Source: Kribbella pratensis (lineage in GTDB: Bacteria > Actinomycetota > Actinomycetes > Propionibacteriales > Kribbellaceae). Taken from it: a stretch of 64,000 nt of DNA. The translations under genes and the position numbers were made by a program. Under the pieces are notes generated by a model. That model did not search any database. It was not told the origin of the DNA and saw only the letters and a program-made list of their open reading frames with translations. Shown here piece after piece: positions 52,881 to 61,986 of the stretch; the stretch's first letter is position 1; every line of letters begins with the position of its first letter. The stretch lies in the NCBI RefSeq assembly GCF_004366075.1, contig NZ_SODU01000001.1, positions 1,611,251 to 1,675,250 on the forward strand. Reading direction: 5' to 3'.

Positions 52881-53849
52881 TCAGGCGACGTGCATGCGCT
52901 GCTGGTGCTGATCCCGGCGCGCATGCTCGGTGATGGCCTCGTCGTACGCCGCACTCGCCATCTGCAGCACGTCGCCCGCCATCTGGGCCCGAGGTGAGTC
53001 CGTGCTCCACGCGAGCACCAGCTTCCGATGAATCGGATCGCCCACGAGGGTGCGCGTTGTGACGTCGGCCGACAGCATCCGGTACGACGTGGGCGAGATG
53101 AGCGCCACGCCCTGGCCACTGGTCACGAACCCCATGAGCACCGACGTGTCGACGGAATGGTGCTCCACCCGAGGCTGGAACCCAGCCGCCTCACACGCCG
53201 CCCGGAACAACACGTGGAACCCGCTGTCGTCCGGCGGCTCCCCGATCCACTCCTCGCCCGCCAGCGACGCCAGCTCGATCTCACCCCGCGCCCGCGACGC
53301 TTCCGCCACAGGATGGTCCGCGGACAGAGCGACGTACGCCGACTCGGACTCGACGACCGTGGTGGACTCGACCCCGGCCGGCAGCCGCAGCTCGAACCCG
53401 GGGAACTCCCGCAACAGCGCGAAGTCCAGCCGCCCGCTCTCCAGTTGCTGCAGCAGCACGCTGGTGGACCACTCGACCTCGATGCTGACCTGCTCGATCT
53501 CGCCGTGCGCGCGGAGCCGGGACGCGATCCCGGACATCGGCGCGGTCGGGAACCCGCCGAGCCGGACCGCCGACGACTCGACCGCGGTCATCGCGGACAC
53601 GGTCGCCGACAGGTGGTCGACGTCGACCAGGATGGCCCGCGCGCGATCAACGGCGTACCGGCCGAGCGGCGTCGGCTTCACGCCGGTGCGGGAGCGTTCG
53701 AACAACTCACCGCCGAACGCGGCCTCGATCCGTTTCAACTGCGCGGTCAGGCTCGGCTGGCTGACCTTGAGCCAACGGGCGGCCCGTCCGACGGAACCCG
53801 CTTCTGCCACCAGGACCACCACCCGCAGGTGGCGCAGCTCAACGTTCAT
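52881..53849 (-). CDS. LysR family transcriptional regulator
   Basis: A 322-residue regulator. The winged helix-turn-helix (about 2-60) has VAEAGSVGRAARWLKVSQPSLTAQLKRIE, split as the standard LysR helices. The effector-binding domain (about 88-300) follows, with no clue to its ligand. ATG at 53849 starts the typical LRHLRVVVLV strand; a longer frame upstream lacks homology. It stops two bases after the convergent membrane-protein gene. It probably controls a nearby gene or itself, but no T-N11-A box was settled. Confidence 0.9.
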   Translation of the reverse strand: MNVELRHLRVVVLVAEAGSVGRAARWLKVSQPSLTAQLKRIEAAFGGELFERSRTGVKPTPLGRYAVDRARAILVDVDHLSATVSAMTAVESSAVRLGGFPTAPMSGIASRLRAHGEIEQVSIEVEWSTSVLLQQLESGRLDFALLREFPGFELRLPAGVESTTVVESESAYVALSADHPVAEASRARGEIELASLAGEEWIGEPPDDSGFHVLFRAACEAAGFQPRVEHHSVDTSVLMGFVTSGQGVALISPTSYRMLSADVTTRTLVGDPIHRKLVLAWSTDSPRAQMAGDVLQMASAAYDEAITEHARRDQHQQRMHVA

Positions 53850-53958
53850 GCGTTGAGACCGTAGTCGAGGTCCACACACAGCACACAGCGACCCTACATT
53901 GCGGTTTCGTCACAGCCGGGCCCGATGCTGTAACGCCGGGCCCGGTCGTGACGATGAG

Positions 53959-55122
53959 CTACTTCGCTTCGAGCGCCAGGGCCTCGCGGTAACCGAGACG
54001 ACGGCCGGTCTGCAGCAGCGTGCGCTCGTACAGCCGCGCGCCCATCCGGACGATCAGCACGGTGGCGGCCAGCAGCAGCGCGATCGCCACCAGCGGCTGC
54101 CAGACCGGAACGTCCTCGGTCAGCATCCGGCCCGGCATCGACATCGACGACGCGATCGGGACGAACGACGCCACGGTCTTGGCCGACGACCCCGCGAACA
54201 CCGAGAAGAAGAACGGGATCATCAGGATCATCTGCCCCGGCAGCGTGGTCGACCCGAGATCCTCCTGCCGCGTCGCGAGCGAACCGGCGACCGCCCAGAG
54301 CCCGGCCGGCGCAACGAACCCGAGCACGAAGAACACCACGAACCACCCGGCGACCGGAGCGACCACTTCGAGGATGTCGGCCTGGTCGGTGGCGAGCAGC
54401 CCGATCAGCGACGCACCCGCGATCACCACGATCTGGGTCAGCGCCAGCACCGTGTTGCCCAGCACCTTCCCCCACAGCAGCGACCGGATCGGCACGGCGG
54501 CGGCCAGGATCTCGACGACCCGGCTCTCCTTCTCCTGTACGACGCTCTGCGCGATCATCATCCCGAAACCGAGCGCGGTCATGTAGAACACCAGCGCCAG
54601 CCCGATGTTCACGAAGTCGGAGACGATGTCCGGCAACGGTCCCGGCTTCAGCAACTGCAACGAGACCTTCGTTCCGGCGTGCAACTCGGCCGGGCTCAGT
54701 CCCGCCTTCCCGGCGTTCGTTTCCATCCCGACGGCCGCGGCCGCCTCGCGCAGGGCGCCTTCGACTCCCGAGTCGACGCGGTCCTTGCCGAGGACGACGT
54801 ACCCGTCCGCGTCCGGCAGCAGCGCAGCCTCGACCTTGCCGTCGGTGACAGCCTTCTCAGCGGCCGGCCGGTCGGCGACGCGAGTCACCTCGTAACCGTC
54901 GCCCGTCGTGGTCGAGGCCTGCTGGACGACCTTGACGCCCGCATCGTCGATGACCGCGATCTTGTCCGGTCCGCCCTTGCCCGCGATCAGCGCGGGGATG
55001 ATCACCGCCGCCATCACGATCAGCAGCATCACCACTGTCGAGCCGATGAACGTCTTGTCCCGCAGCTTCGTGGTGATCTCGCGCTCCGCGATCAGCACCC
55101 ACGGCTTGTCCAGTGTCTTCAT
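53959..55122 (-). CDS. ABC-2 type transporter permease (NatB-like)
   Basis: A 387-residue membrane protein with a first helix (about 27-47), a large extracytoplasmic domain (to about 165), then five or six helices. The conserved QSVVQEKESRVVEILAAAVP segment with the PI..LLWGK loop marks the NatB/YhaP family of exporters. It pairs with the ATPase encoded directly upstream. NatAB homologues export Na+ or drugs; here the cargo is unknown. ATG at 55122 overlaps the ATPase stop (ATGA). Confidence 0.9.
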   Translation of the reverse strand: MKTLDKPWVLIAEREITTKLRDKTFIGSTVVMLLIVMAAVIIPALIAGKGGPDKIAVIDDAGVKVVQQASTTTGDGYEVTRVADRPAAEKAVTDGKVEAALLPDADGYVVLGKDRVDSGVEGALREAAAAVGMETNAGKAGLSPAELHAGTKVSLQLLKPGPLPDIVSDFVNIGLALVFYMTALGFGMMIAQSVVQEKESRVVEILAAAVPIRSLLWGKVLGNTVLALTQIVVIAGASLIGLLATDQADILEVVAPVAGWFVVFFVLGFVAPAGLWAVAGSLATRQEDLGSTTLPGQMILMIPFFFSVFAGSSAKTVASFVPIASSMSMPGRMLTEDVPVWQPLVAIALLLAATVLIVRMGARLYERTLLQTGRRLGYREALALEAK

Positions 55123-56000
55123 CGGGTCGCCTCCCGGAAGACGTCGCTCAGCGCCACCCGCTCCGGCCCGAACTCGAGCACCGGTCCGCGGCTGATCGCC
55201 TCCTGCAAGATCTTCTGCTCCACCGCACCGTCCAGTACGTCGAACAACGCCGTACCGCCGGCCACGTCGCGCACCTGGATCCCCCGCACGTCTCGCAGCC
55301 ATCCGGCGTCGCCGTCCACCACCAGGCGGTACGTCGACGTAGGGCCGGCCGCCAACTCGGACACGGCGCCCGCCGCGACGACCTTGCCGCGGGACAGTAC
55401 GACGAGGTCGTCGCACAGCCGCTCGACCAGGTCGAGCTGGTGGCTGGAGAACAGCACCGGCACGTCCGACGTCACCTCCTCGCGGAGCAGGTCGGCCATC
55501 GCGTCGACAGCGAGCGGGTCGAGGCCGCTGAACGGCTCGTCCAGCACCAGTGCGATCGGCTCGTGGACCAGCGCGGCCGCGATCTGCACCCGCTGCTGGT
55601 TGCCCAGCGACAGCGTCTCGAGGACGTCGGAAGCACGCTCGGCCAGCCCGAGGCGCCCGAGGATCTTGTCGGTCCGCGCGGCGGCGCGCTCCGCGTCGAG
55701 CCCGTGCAGCCGGCCGAAGAACACCAGCTGGTCGCGGATCTTCATCTTCGGGTACAGCCCGCGTTCCTCCGGCATGTAGCCGAAGTCCCGGCGTACGTCC
55801 TGGGTCAGCGGCTGGTCCTGCCACCGCACTTCGCCGGCCGTCGCGGCCAGGACCCCGAGGATGATCCGCATCGTCGTCGTCTTCCCGGCCCCGTTGGCCC
55901 CGACGAATCCGGTCATCCGTCCCGGTACGACGTCGAAGGTCACGTCGTCCAGCGCCAGATGATCACCGAACCGCCGGGTGAGCCCAGCCACCCTCAGCAT
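55119..56000 (-). CDS. ABC transporter ATP-binding protein (NatA-like)
   Basis: A 293-residue ATPase with Walker A GANGAGKTTT, signature LSLGNQQR (a variant of LSGGQ seen in NatA types) and Walker B ALVLDEPFSGLD. The C-terminal DUF4162-like extension (about 210-293) is typical. It drives the NatB-like permease. The TCS genes lie upstream on the same strand, and the 130-base gap holds a short inverted repeat (ATCCGT/ACGGAT, 56114-56132) at the regulator's stop codon. The regulator may control this exporter; that is inference from position. Confidence 0.9.
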   Translation of the reverse strand: MLRVAGLTRRFGDHLALDDVTFDVVPGRMTGFVGANGAGKTTTMRIILGVLAATAGEVRWQDQPLTQDVRRDFGYMPEERGLYPKMKIRDQLVFFGRLHGLDAERAAARTDKILGRLGLAERASDVLETLSLGNQQRVQIAAALVHEPIALVLDEPFSGLDPLAVDAMADLLREEVTSDVPVLFSSHQLDLVERLCDDLVVLSRGKVVAAGAVSELAAGPTSTYRLVVDGDAGWLRDVRGIQVRDVAGGTALFDVLDGAVEQKILQEAISRGPVLEFGPERVALSDVFREATR

Positions 56001-56131
56001 GTGTCACCGTTCCCATCAGCTTCCAGCCCCCGGCCGGGCGCTCGCCCGACCCTCCCAAAACTAGTCAGCCGAGGCGTGCTCGCACGTCGCCCGCGAGGGT
56101 GATCGCCGGTGTCATCCGTAGGACGGACGGA

Positions 56132-56803
56132 TCAGCCTGTCGGGTCGTCGCCCGGGGTGACGAGGCCGCATTCGTAGGCGAAGACGACGGCTTGGACGCG
56201 GTCGCGGAGACCTAGTTTGAGCAGTACGCGGGAGACGTGGGTCTTGACCGTCGCCTCGCCGACGTACAACTGGTTGGCGATCTCGGTGTTGGTCAGGCCG
56301 CGGGCGATCAGCCCGAGCACCTCGCGTTCGCGCTCGGTGAGCTCCGCGAGGAGGTCCGGGCGGTACACCCGCTCTCCCTTGCCCGTGAATCGCTTGATCA
56401 CCCGCCGGGTGACCTCGGGCGCGAGCAGCGCGTGCCCGGAGTGCACCACCTGGATCGCCTCCACCAGGTCCTCGGGCGCGGTGTTCTTGAGCAGGAAGCC
56501 GCTCGCGCCCGCCCCGAGCGACTCGAAGAGGTAGTCGTCACGGTCGAACGTGGTGAGGATGACGACCTTCCCGGCGTCCTCCGCCACGATCCGCTGGGTC
56601 GCGCTGATCCCGTCCATGCCGGGCATCTGGACATCCATCAGTACGACGTCCGGCCGCAACGCCAGCGCCAGCTCGATCGCCTTCTCACCGTCCGCGGCCT
56701 CGCCGACCACCTCGATCTCCGGCTCGACCGACAGGATCATCCGGAACCCGGCGCGCACCAGGTCCTGATCGTCGACCAGCAGCACCCGCATCGGGTCAGT
56801 CAC
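56132..56803 (-). CDS. Two-component response regulator (NarL/LuxR family)
   Basis: A 223-residue regulator. The receiver domain begins MRVLLVDDQDLVRAGF and has the phospho-acceptor D57 in VVLMDVQMPG, plus the conserved Lys in GFLLKNTAPEDL. The LuxR-type DNA-binding domain (about 155-215) has LTEREREVLGLIARGLTNTE and VKTHVSRVLLKL. GTG at 56803 is chosen because GGGGGAG lies just upstream; it overlaps the kinase stop by 8 bases. The ATG four codons later is the alternative. Confidence 0.93.
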   Translation of the reverse strand: MTDPMRVLLVDDQDLVRAGFRMILSVEPEIEVVGEAADGEKAIELALALRPDVVLMDVQMPGMDGISATQRIVAEDAGKVVILTTFDRDDYLFESLGAGASGFLLKNTAPEDLVEAIQVVHSGHALLAPEVTRRVIKRFTGKGERVYRPDLLAELTEREREVLGLIARGLTNTEIANQLYVGEATVKTHVSRVLLKLGLRDRVQAVVFAYECGLVTPGDDPTG

Positions 56804-58157
56804 GTACTTCTCCCCCAGCCAACGGACGGTTCTGCGGATCCAGCGGGATCCGGACCCGGACGCGGAATCCTCCCACGGGACGCGGACCGATCTCACTCTC
56901 GCCGCCGAGCAGACCGACCCGTTCGCGGATCCCGACATGGCCGAGCCGGCTGCCTACCGGGGCGTGCTTCGGGCGGCCGTCGTCGAGCACCTCGAGCTCG
57001 ACCGCGTCATCGAGATAACGCAGTGTGACGTGGGCGCTGCGGGCCGTCGAGTGCTTGCGGACGTTCGCGAGCGCTTCCTGCGCGATCCGGTACACCGACA
57101 CCGAGACGGTCGTGGGCAGTTCGGCCGGCGATCCGATCTGGTGGAAGCCGACCTCCAGACCGAGGCTGTTCGCCTCCGCGATCAGCGCGGGCAGCCGGTC
57201 CGCGCCGGCCTGCGGCTCCTTGGGATCCGGCGTACCGACGTCGAGGTCGGGATCCGCCGAGCGGAGCATGCCCAGCAGCTGGCGCATTTCGTTGACCGCG
57301 CTCCGGCTGGACTCCTCGATCACGTTCAGCGCGTTCTTCGCCGCGTCCGGGTCGGCGTCCATCACCCGCCGGGCACCGCCTGCCTGGATGCCGATGCTGC
57401 TGATGTGGTGGGCGACGACGTCGTGCAGCTCACGGGAGATCCGCAGCCGCTCGTCGATCACCGCGCGTCGCGAGTTCGCCTCCTGCTGCGCCGCCAGCTC
57501 GGTCGCCTGCTGCTCGAGCTCGAACCGCTGCCGCGCGGTCGCCCACGCGGTCCGTCCCCAGAAGTACGCACCGAAGAAGTAGAGGACGTTCAGCGCGACG
57601 GTGATGATCACGTTCGACACGTACGGCGAGAACAGCGCGTGGTTCGGCCCGTCGATCGCGTTGTTGCGCAGCGCGGTGACGAAGTTGAGCGCCAGCCAGC
57701 CGAACATCCCGACGAAGACGACCGTGATCGCGGCCTTCATCAGCCGCCGGTCCCGCGCCCAGGCGACGGCCGCGTAGATCGCCATGAACATCGTCGACTG
57801 GGTGACCAGATTGCCGGCGAACGCGAACGCCGCCCGCTCGCCGTTCACCACGAACAGCACCGCGACGGCCAGCAGCACCGGAACCGGCCAGCGGCGCCGG
57901 AAACACAGTGGCAGCGCGGCGGCCGCACTCAGCACGTACGGCTCGACGCCGCCGATCCCCAGGTCCACATGCGTCGGCGAGCCGCCGCGTGCGAGCTCGG
58001 TCCCGAACAGGCCCGCGACCGCCATCCCGAGACCGAGCAGTACGTCGTACCGTTGCTCGCGGGCCGTCGGCGCTGGACGGGTCCAGCCACGCACCGCCGT
58101 ACCGGACGCCGGTGGTGTGCCCGGTTCGGCATCCGTACGCAGCTCAACGGTGGACAT
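56796..58157 (-). CDS. Sensor histidine kinase (HisKA_3 type)
   Basis: A 453-residue membrane kinase with four to six helices (about 38-200), a coiled linker, and the HisKA_3 dimerisation domain with phospho-acceptor H245 in SRELHDVVAHHISSIGIQAG. The C-terminal HATPase_c domain has RIAQEALANVRKHS (N-box) and GHVGIRERVGLLGG (G-box). No large outer sensor domain is seen, so it probably senses the membrane. Upstream start region is shared with lipA, with CACCC-TAC-GGGTG (58165-58177) as a possible operator. It is coupled to the regulator by an 8-base overlap. Confidence 0.92.
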   Translation of the reverse strand: MSTVELRTDAEPGTPPASGTAVRGWTRPAPTAREQRYDVLLGLGMAVAGLFGTELARGGSPTHVDLGIGGVEPYVLSAAAALPLCFRRRWPVPVLLAVAVLFVVNGERAAFAFAGNLVTQSTMFMAIYAAVAWARDRRLMKAAITVVFVGMFGWLALNFVTALRNNAIDGPNHALFSPYVSNVIITVALNVLYFFGAYFWGRTAWATARQRFELEQQATELAAQQEANSRRAVIDERLRISRELHDVVAHHISSIGIQAGGARRVMDADPDAAKNALNVIEESSRSAVNEMRQLLGMLRSADPDLDVGTPDPKEPQAGADRLPALIAEANSLGLEVGFHQIGSPAELPTTVSVSVYRIAQEALANVRKHSTARSAHVTLRYLDDAVELEVLDDGRPKHAPVGSRLGHVGIRERVGLLGGESEIGPRPVGGFRVRVRIPLDPQNRPLAGGEVRD

Positions 58158-58213
58158 AGCTCATCACCCTACGGGTGGAACGCCCCTGAACCCCGGCGCG
58201 TACCCTTGGAGGC

Positions 58214-59152
58214 GTGACCATCGCCCCAGAAGGACGGAAACTGCTCAGGCTCGAGGTGCGCAACGCGGAGACCCCGATCGAGCGCAAACCCGAGTGGATC
58301 AAGACCCGCGCCAAGATGGGCCCGGAGTACCAGGCGCTGCAGAAACTCGTGAAGTCCGAGGGACTGCACACGGTGTGCCAGGAAGCCGGCTGCCCGAACA
58401 TCTTCGAGTGCTGGGAGGACCGCGAGGCGACCTTCCTGATCGGCGGGGACCAGTGCACCCGGCGCTGTGACTTCTGCCAGATCGACACCGGCAAACCGGA
58501 GGCGCTGGACCGCGACGAGCCGCGCCGTGTCGCCGAGTCGGTCCGCACCATGGGTCTGCGCTACGCGACCGTGACCGGTGTTGCCCGCGACGACCTGGAC
58601 GACGGCGGCGCCTGGCTGTACGCCGAGACGATCCGCCAGATCCACGAGCTGAACCCGGGCACCGGTGTGGAGATGCTCGCGCCGGACTTCAACGCCGTAC
58701 CCGAGCAGCTCGCCGAGGTGTTCTCGTCGCGGCCGGAGGTGTTCGCGCACAACGTCGAGACCGTGCCGCGGATCTTCCGCCGGATCCGGCCCGGATTCCG
58801 CTACGAGCGCTCGCTGGACGTCATCACCCAGGCCCGCGACTACGGACTCGTCACCAAGTCGAACCTGATCCTCGGCATGGGCGAGACCCGCGACGAGGTC
58901 AGCCAGGCGCTGAAGGACCTGCACGCGGCGGGCTGCGAGATCATCACGATCACGCAGTACCTGCGGCCCTCGGTGCGGCACCACCCGGTCGAGCGCTGGG
59001 TGAAGCCCGAGGAGTTCGTCGAACTGGACGCCGAGGCGCAGGAGATCGGTTTCGCCGGAGTCATGTCCGGTCCGCTCGTACGTTCGTCGTACCGGGCCGG
59101 TCGGCTGTACCGTCAGGCCGTTGAGTCACGTATGAACGCCGCTCAGGCATAA
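58214..59152 (+). CDS. lipA: Lipoyl synthase
   Basis: A 312-residue radical SAM enzyme that inserts two sulfurs into the octanoyl group on lipoyl domains. Both clusters are visible: [12 protein letters not shown] for the auxiliary cluster and [11 protein letters not shown] (CxxxCxxC) for the SAM cluster. The C-terminal RSSYRAG holds the serine that ligates the auxiliary cluster. The GTG at 58214 follows TTGGAGGC. It completes the lipB product, and starts 56 bases from the divergent histidine kinase. The following DUF4191 gene begins 16 bases after its stop. Confidence 0.95.
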   Translation: MTIAPEGRKLLRLEVRNAETPIERKPEWIKTRAKMGPEYQALQKLVKSEGLHTVCQEAGCPNIFECWEDREATFLIGGDQCTRRCDFCQIDTGKPEALDRDEPRRVAESVRTMGLRYATVTGVARDDLDDGGAWLYAETIRQIHELNPGTGVEMLAPDFNAVPEQLAEVFSSRPEVFAHNVETVPRIFRRIRPGFRYERSLDVITQARDYGLVTKSNLILGMGETRDEVSQALKDLHAAGCEIITITQYLRPSVRHHPVERWVKPEEFVELDAEAQEIGFAGVMSGPLVRSSYRAGRLYRQAVESRMNAAQA

Positions 59153-59168
59153 GAGGACAAGGGTAGAG

Positions 59169-59864
59169 ATGGCCAAGAACGACGCGCCCGAAGAGAAGAC
59201 CAGCAGGCTCAAGCAGATCGTTTCGGCGTACAAGCTGACCCAGAAGTCCGAGCCGCTGGTCGGCCTGGTGCTCGCCGGGATCTTCCTCGGCATCGTCGCA
59301 CTGGCCGTGCTCGGCGGTTTCCTGGTGGGCCCGCTGCTGGTGTGGATCCCGCTCGGCGTCGCGTTGGGCTTCCTGGCCGCCACGATCGTCTTCGGCCGCA
59401 AGGTCGAGAAGGCGGCGTACAGCCAGATCGAGGGTCAGGCCGGTGCGGCCGCGTCCGCGCTGCAGACGCTGCGCCGCGGCTGGAGTGTTGACCCCGCGGT
59501 TGCGGTCACCAAGAACTCCGACATCGTCCACCGGGTGGTCGGCAAGCCCGGCATCATCCTGGTCGGCGAGGGTCAGCCGAGCCGGGTGAAGAACCTGCTC
59601 GCGGCCGAGGCCAAGAAGCACAACCGGGTCGCGGGCGGAGCGCCGGTGACGCAGATCGTGGCCGGCAAGGGCGAGGGCGAGATCGACATCCGCAAGCTGA
59701 CCAAGTACGTGATGAAGCTGCCGGCCGTCCTGCAGCCGTCCGAGATCACCGATCTGCTGCAGCGGCTGAAGGCGCTGGACGCGGTCCGGCCGCAGGTGCC
59801 GATGCCGAAGGGCCCGGTGCCGACGAGTCTCAAGGGTGCTCGCCAGGCGATGCGCGGCCGCTGA
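59169..59864 (+). CDS. DUF4191 membrane protein
   Basis: A 231-residue protein with a charged start, two helices (about 31-54 and 56-75) and a soluble C-terminal domain containing IVHRVVGKPGIILVGEGQPSR and RIRKLTKYVMKLP-like segments. It belongs to the DUF4191 family, which in actinomycetes follows lipA. Function is unknown to me. Being 16 bases after lipA, it is likely in the same transcript. The ATG has AAGGGTAGAG upstream. Confidence 0.87.
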   Translation: MAKNDAPEEKTSRLKQIVSAYKLTQKSEPLVGLVLAGIFLGIVALAVLGGFLVGPLLVWIPLGVALGFLAATIVFGRKVEKAAYSQIEGQAGAAASALQTLRRGWSVDPAVAVTKNSDIVHRVVGKPGIILVGEGQPSRVKNLLAAEAKKHNRVAGGAPVTQIVAGKGEGEIDIRKLTKYVMKLPAVLQPSEITDLLQRLKALDAVRPQVPMPKGPVPTSLKGARQAMRGR

Positions 59865-60023
59865 AACAGCTGTTGGGGTATCTCTGAGTGAGACACCGGT
59901 AACCCGGCGGTCGCTCGGGCAGTTGATCTGTCGTGACGTGGCACGTGTGTGCCTCCGTGTCGCGCTGTGGGGTGGCTGGTTGGCCTTAAGGTGCGACCAG
60001 GACGGATCGATACAGGGGTAGAG

Positions 60024-61316
60024 ATGACGGATGTGATGCCGCGCGTGCAGCATCCTGTACACGCGCCGGACACCGGGACCTGGCCGACACTGGCCCGACC
60101 ACGGTCGAACCCGGTCCGTCGGTACGGCGCTGCGACCGCGATCCGGCTGATCGCCAAGGATCTCCCGGCCACGATCCACCTGGACCGCAACCGCTCGTTC
60201 GGCCTCGGCGGGCCCGCCATGCGGGTGCACCGTACGTCGGCGTTCCTGGACCGGCTCGGGCAGGACGCCGGGTCCGGGTTCGGCGAGGCGTACCTGGCCG
60301 GCGACTGGGACCCGGAGCCGGGCACCGACCTGGCCGACCTGCTGGTCCCGTTCGCGGAGCGGTTCAGCAACGAGGAGACCCGGCACCTGCTGCCGAAGTG
60401 GGCGCAGTCGCTGCGCTGGCTGGTCACCCGGTCGCAGCCGGGCGAGCAGGAGAACGACCGGGCCGGCGCCCGGGAGAACATCAGCCGGCACTACGACCTG
60501 AGCAATTCGATGTTCTCGGAGTTCCTCGATCCGACCCTCACGTACTCCGCGGCGTACTTCGGCGGCGACCCGACGGCCGATCTCGCGACGGCGTCGTACG
60601 ACGAACTCTCCGCCGCCCAGCTGCGCAAGCTGGACTCGATCCTCGACGCGGCGGGGGTGCGGTCCGGCTCACGGGTGCTCGACATCGGCTGCGGCTGGGC
60701 GAGCCTGGCGATCCGCGCCGCGCAGCGTGGCGCGTGGGTGACGGCGATCACGATCGCGTCGCAGCAGGCGTTGCTGGCCCAGCGAAAGATCGCCGAGGCC
60801 GGTGTCGGCGACCGCGTACAGGTCGCGCTGCGCGACTACCGCGACCAGATCGGCGAGTTCGACGCCGTACTGAGTGTGGAAATGATCGAGGCGGTCGGCG
60901 AGAAGTACTGGCCCGTGTACTTCGAAGCGATCGAGCGACGGCTCGCACCCGGCGGGGTCGGCGTCGTGCAGGCGATCGTGATGCCGCACGAGCGGATGCT
61001 CGCGACCCGGAACACGTTCACCTGGGTGCAGAAGTACATCTTCCCCGGCGGGCTGATCCCGTCGATCAAGGTGATCGAGGACGTCACCGCACAGCACACC
61101 GGCCTGCGGGCGGAGGTGATCCGCCACCTCGGTGGGGACTACGCGCGGACGCTGCGGGTCTGGCGGAACCGGTTCATCGAGCACTGGCCGGCGATCGCGG
61201 CGCTCGGGTTCGACGACACGTTCCGGCGGATGTGGGAGTTCTACCTCGCGTACTCCGAGGCGGGCTTCCGGACCGGGTACCTCGACGACGTACAGCTGCT
61301 GCTCACGCGGCGCTAA
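60024..61316 (+). CDS. Cyclopropane-fatty-acyl-phospholipid synthase family methyltransferase
   Basis: A 430-residue enzyme that should add a methylene or methyl group from SAM to double bonds in phospholipid acyl chains. It has an N-terminal substrate domain, AGARENISRHYDLSN (conserved Y/D), TYSAAYF, the SAM loop VLDIGCGWA (218-226) and VSVEMIEAVGEKYWP. ATG at 60024 is favoured by GGGGTAGAG upstream; the frame extends 25 codons further without homology. It is not coupled to the DUF4191 gene (160-base gap). Confidence 0.88.
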   Translation: MTDVMPRVQHPVHAPDTGTWPTLARPRSNPVRRYGAATAIRLIAKDLPATIHLDRNRSFGLGGPAMRVHRTSAFLDRLGQDAGSGFGEAYLAGDWDPEPGTDLADLLVPFAERFSNEETRHLLPKWAQSLRWLVTRSQPGEQENDRAGARENISRHYDLSNSMFSEFLDPTLTYSAAYFGGDPTADLATASYDELSAAQLRKLDSILDAAGVRSGSRVLDIGCGWASLAIRAAQRGAWVTAITIASQQALLAQRKIAEAGVGDRVQVALRDYRDQIGEFDAVLSVEMIEAVGEKYWPVYFEAIERRLAPGGVGVVQAIVMPHERMLATRNTFTWVQKYIFPGGLIPSIKVIEDVTAQHTGLRAEVIRHLGGDYARTLRVWRNRFIEHWPAIAALGFDDTFRRMWEFYLAYSEAGFRTGYLDDVQLLLTRR

Positions 61317-61334
61317 CTGGCGGCTAACTGGCGG

Positions 61335-61796
61335 CTAACGCAGTACGACGACCGTCCTGGCGGCGAGGTCGTGCAGCCCGCGGCGGTCGCGGTCGAAGAT
61401 CACCGCGGGGATCAGAAAGCTGATCAGCAGCGCGCGGATGATGCCGGCCAGCAGACCGGGCGGAGCCGTGTACGTCTTCCGGTCGCGGACCGGGACGACC
61501 CGCAGACCGCAGATCCGGTGGCCGATGGTGCCGCCGGCCAGGCCGGTCAGGATCGCGGTCGTCGCGAAGAAGACCGTCGAGTGCATCAGGCTGTAGCCGG
61601 TGCCGCCTGCCCACATCGGTTGACCCATCACCACAGACGCGATCAGGCCCGCGATCAGCCAGTCGATCAGCAGCGCCAGCAGGCGGCCGCCCCAGGTCGC
61701 GGCCGAGCCCGGGCCGTCCTCGGGAAGGCCCAGCCGATTGCCCGGGTAACGGAATTCTTCGGAGGGTCCGGTTGCGGCCGCCGCGGATGATGCCAT
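61335..61796 (-). CDS. RDD family membrane protein
   Basis: A 153-residue protein with an RDD domain: the first helix (WGGRLLALLIDWLIAGLIAS) holds the R and D, a second helix spans about 78-95, and RICGLRVVPVRDRK precedes a third hydrophobic stretch, ending FDRDRRGLHDLAARTVVV with the second Asp group. In actinomycetes such a gene sits beside glnA. Function is not established. ATG at 61796 is chosen; a longer frame to 61973 would run over the glnA regulatory region. Divergent from glnA. Confidence 0.85.
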   Translation of the reverse strand: MASSAAAATGPSEEFRYPGNRLGLPEDGPGSAATWGGRLLALLIDWLIAGLIASVVMGQPMWAGGTGYSLMHSTVFFATTAILTGLAGGTIGHRICGLRVVPVRDRKTYTAPPGLLAGIIRALLISFLIPAVIFDRDRRGLHDLAARTVVVLR

Positions 61797-61898
61797 GATG
61801 TCTAGCCTACGGACACACCCCGGGGCGGTCCCACGCGGACCGCGAGATCTCAGGGCGTAACCGCCGTACACCAGTGGGTCAGCGCGGACACGCTGGGC

Positions 61899-61936
61899 GT
61901 AACATCCGCGAAACATCAGGGTCACGACGGAGAAAC
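61899..61936 (+). promoter_or_regulatory. GlnR binding box upstream of glnA
   Basis: Four half-sites with exact spacing are visible: GTAAC (61899-61903), GAAAC (61910-61914), GTCAC (61921-61925) and GAAAC (61932-61936), each six bases apart. This matches the actinobacterial GlnR a-b-a-b consensus. A possible -10, TACGTT (61947-61952), follows. GlnR should turn glnA on or off with nitrogen supply; the same site lies between glnA and the RDD gene. Confidence 0.85.
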
Positions 61937-61986
61937 CGGCGGGCCCTACGTTCAGATGCAATCTCTGAGCCACCCTAGGAGTACGT

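Noticed and set aside
56114..56132. Short inverted repeat at the response regulator stop as a terminator
   Set aside because: Only six pairs, no T-run on the minus strand, and it overlaps the stop codon; not enough to call.
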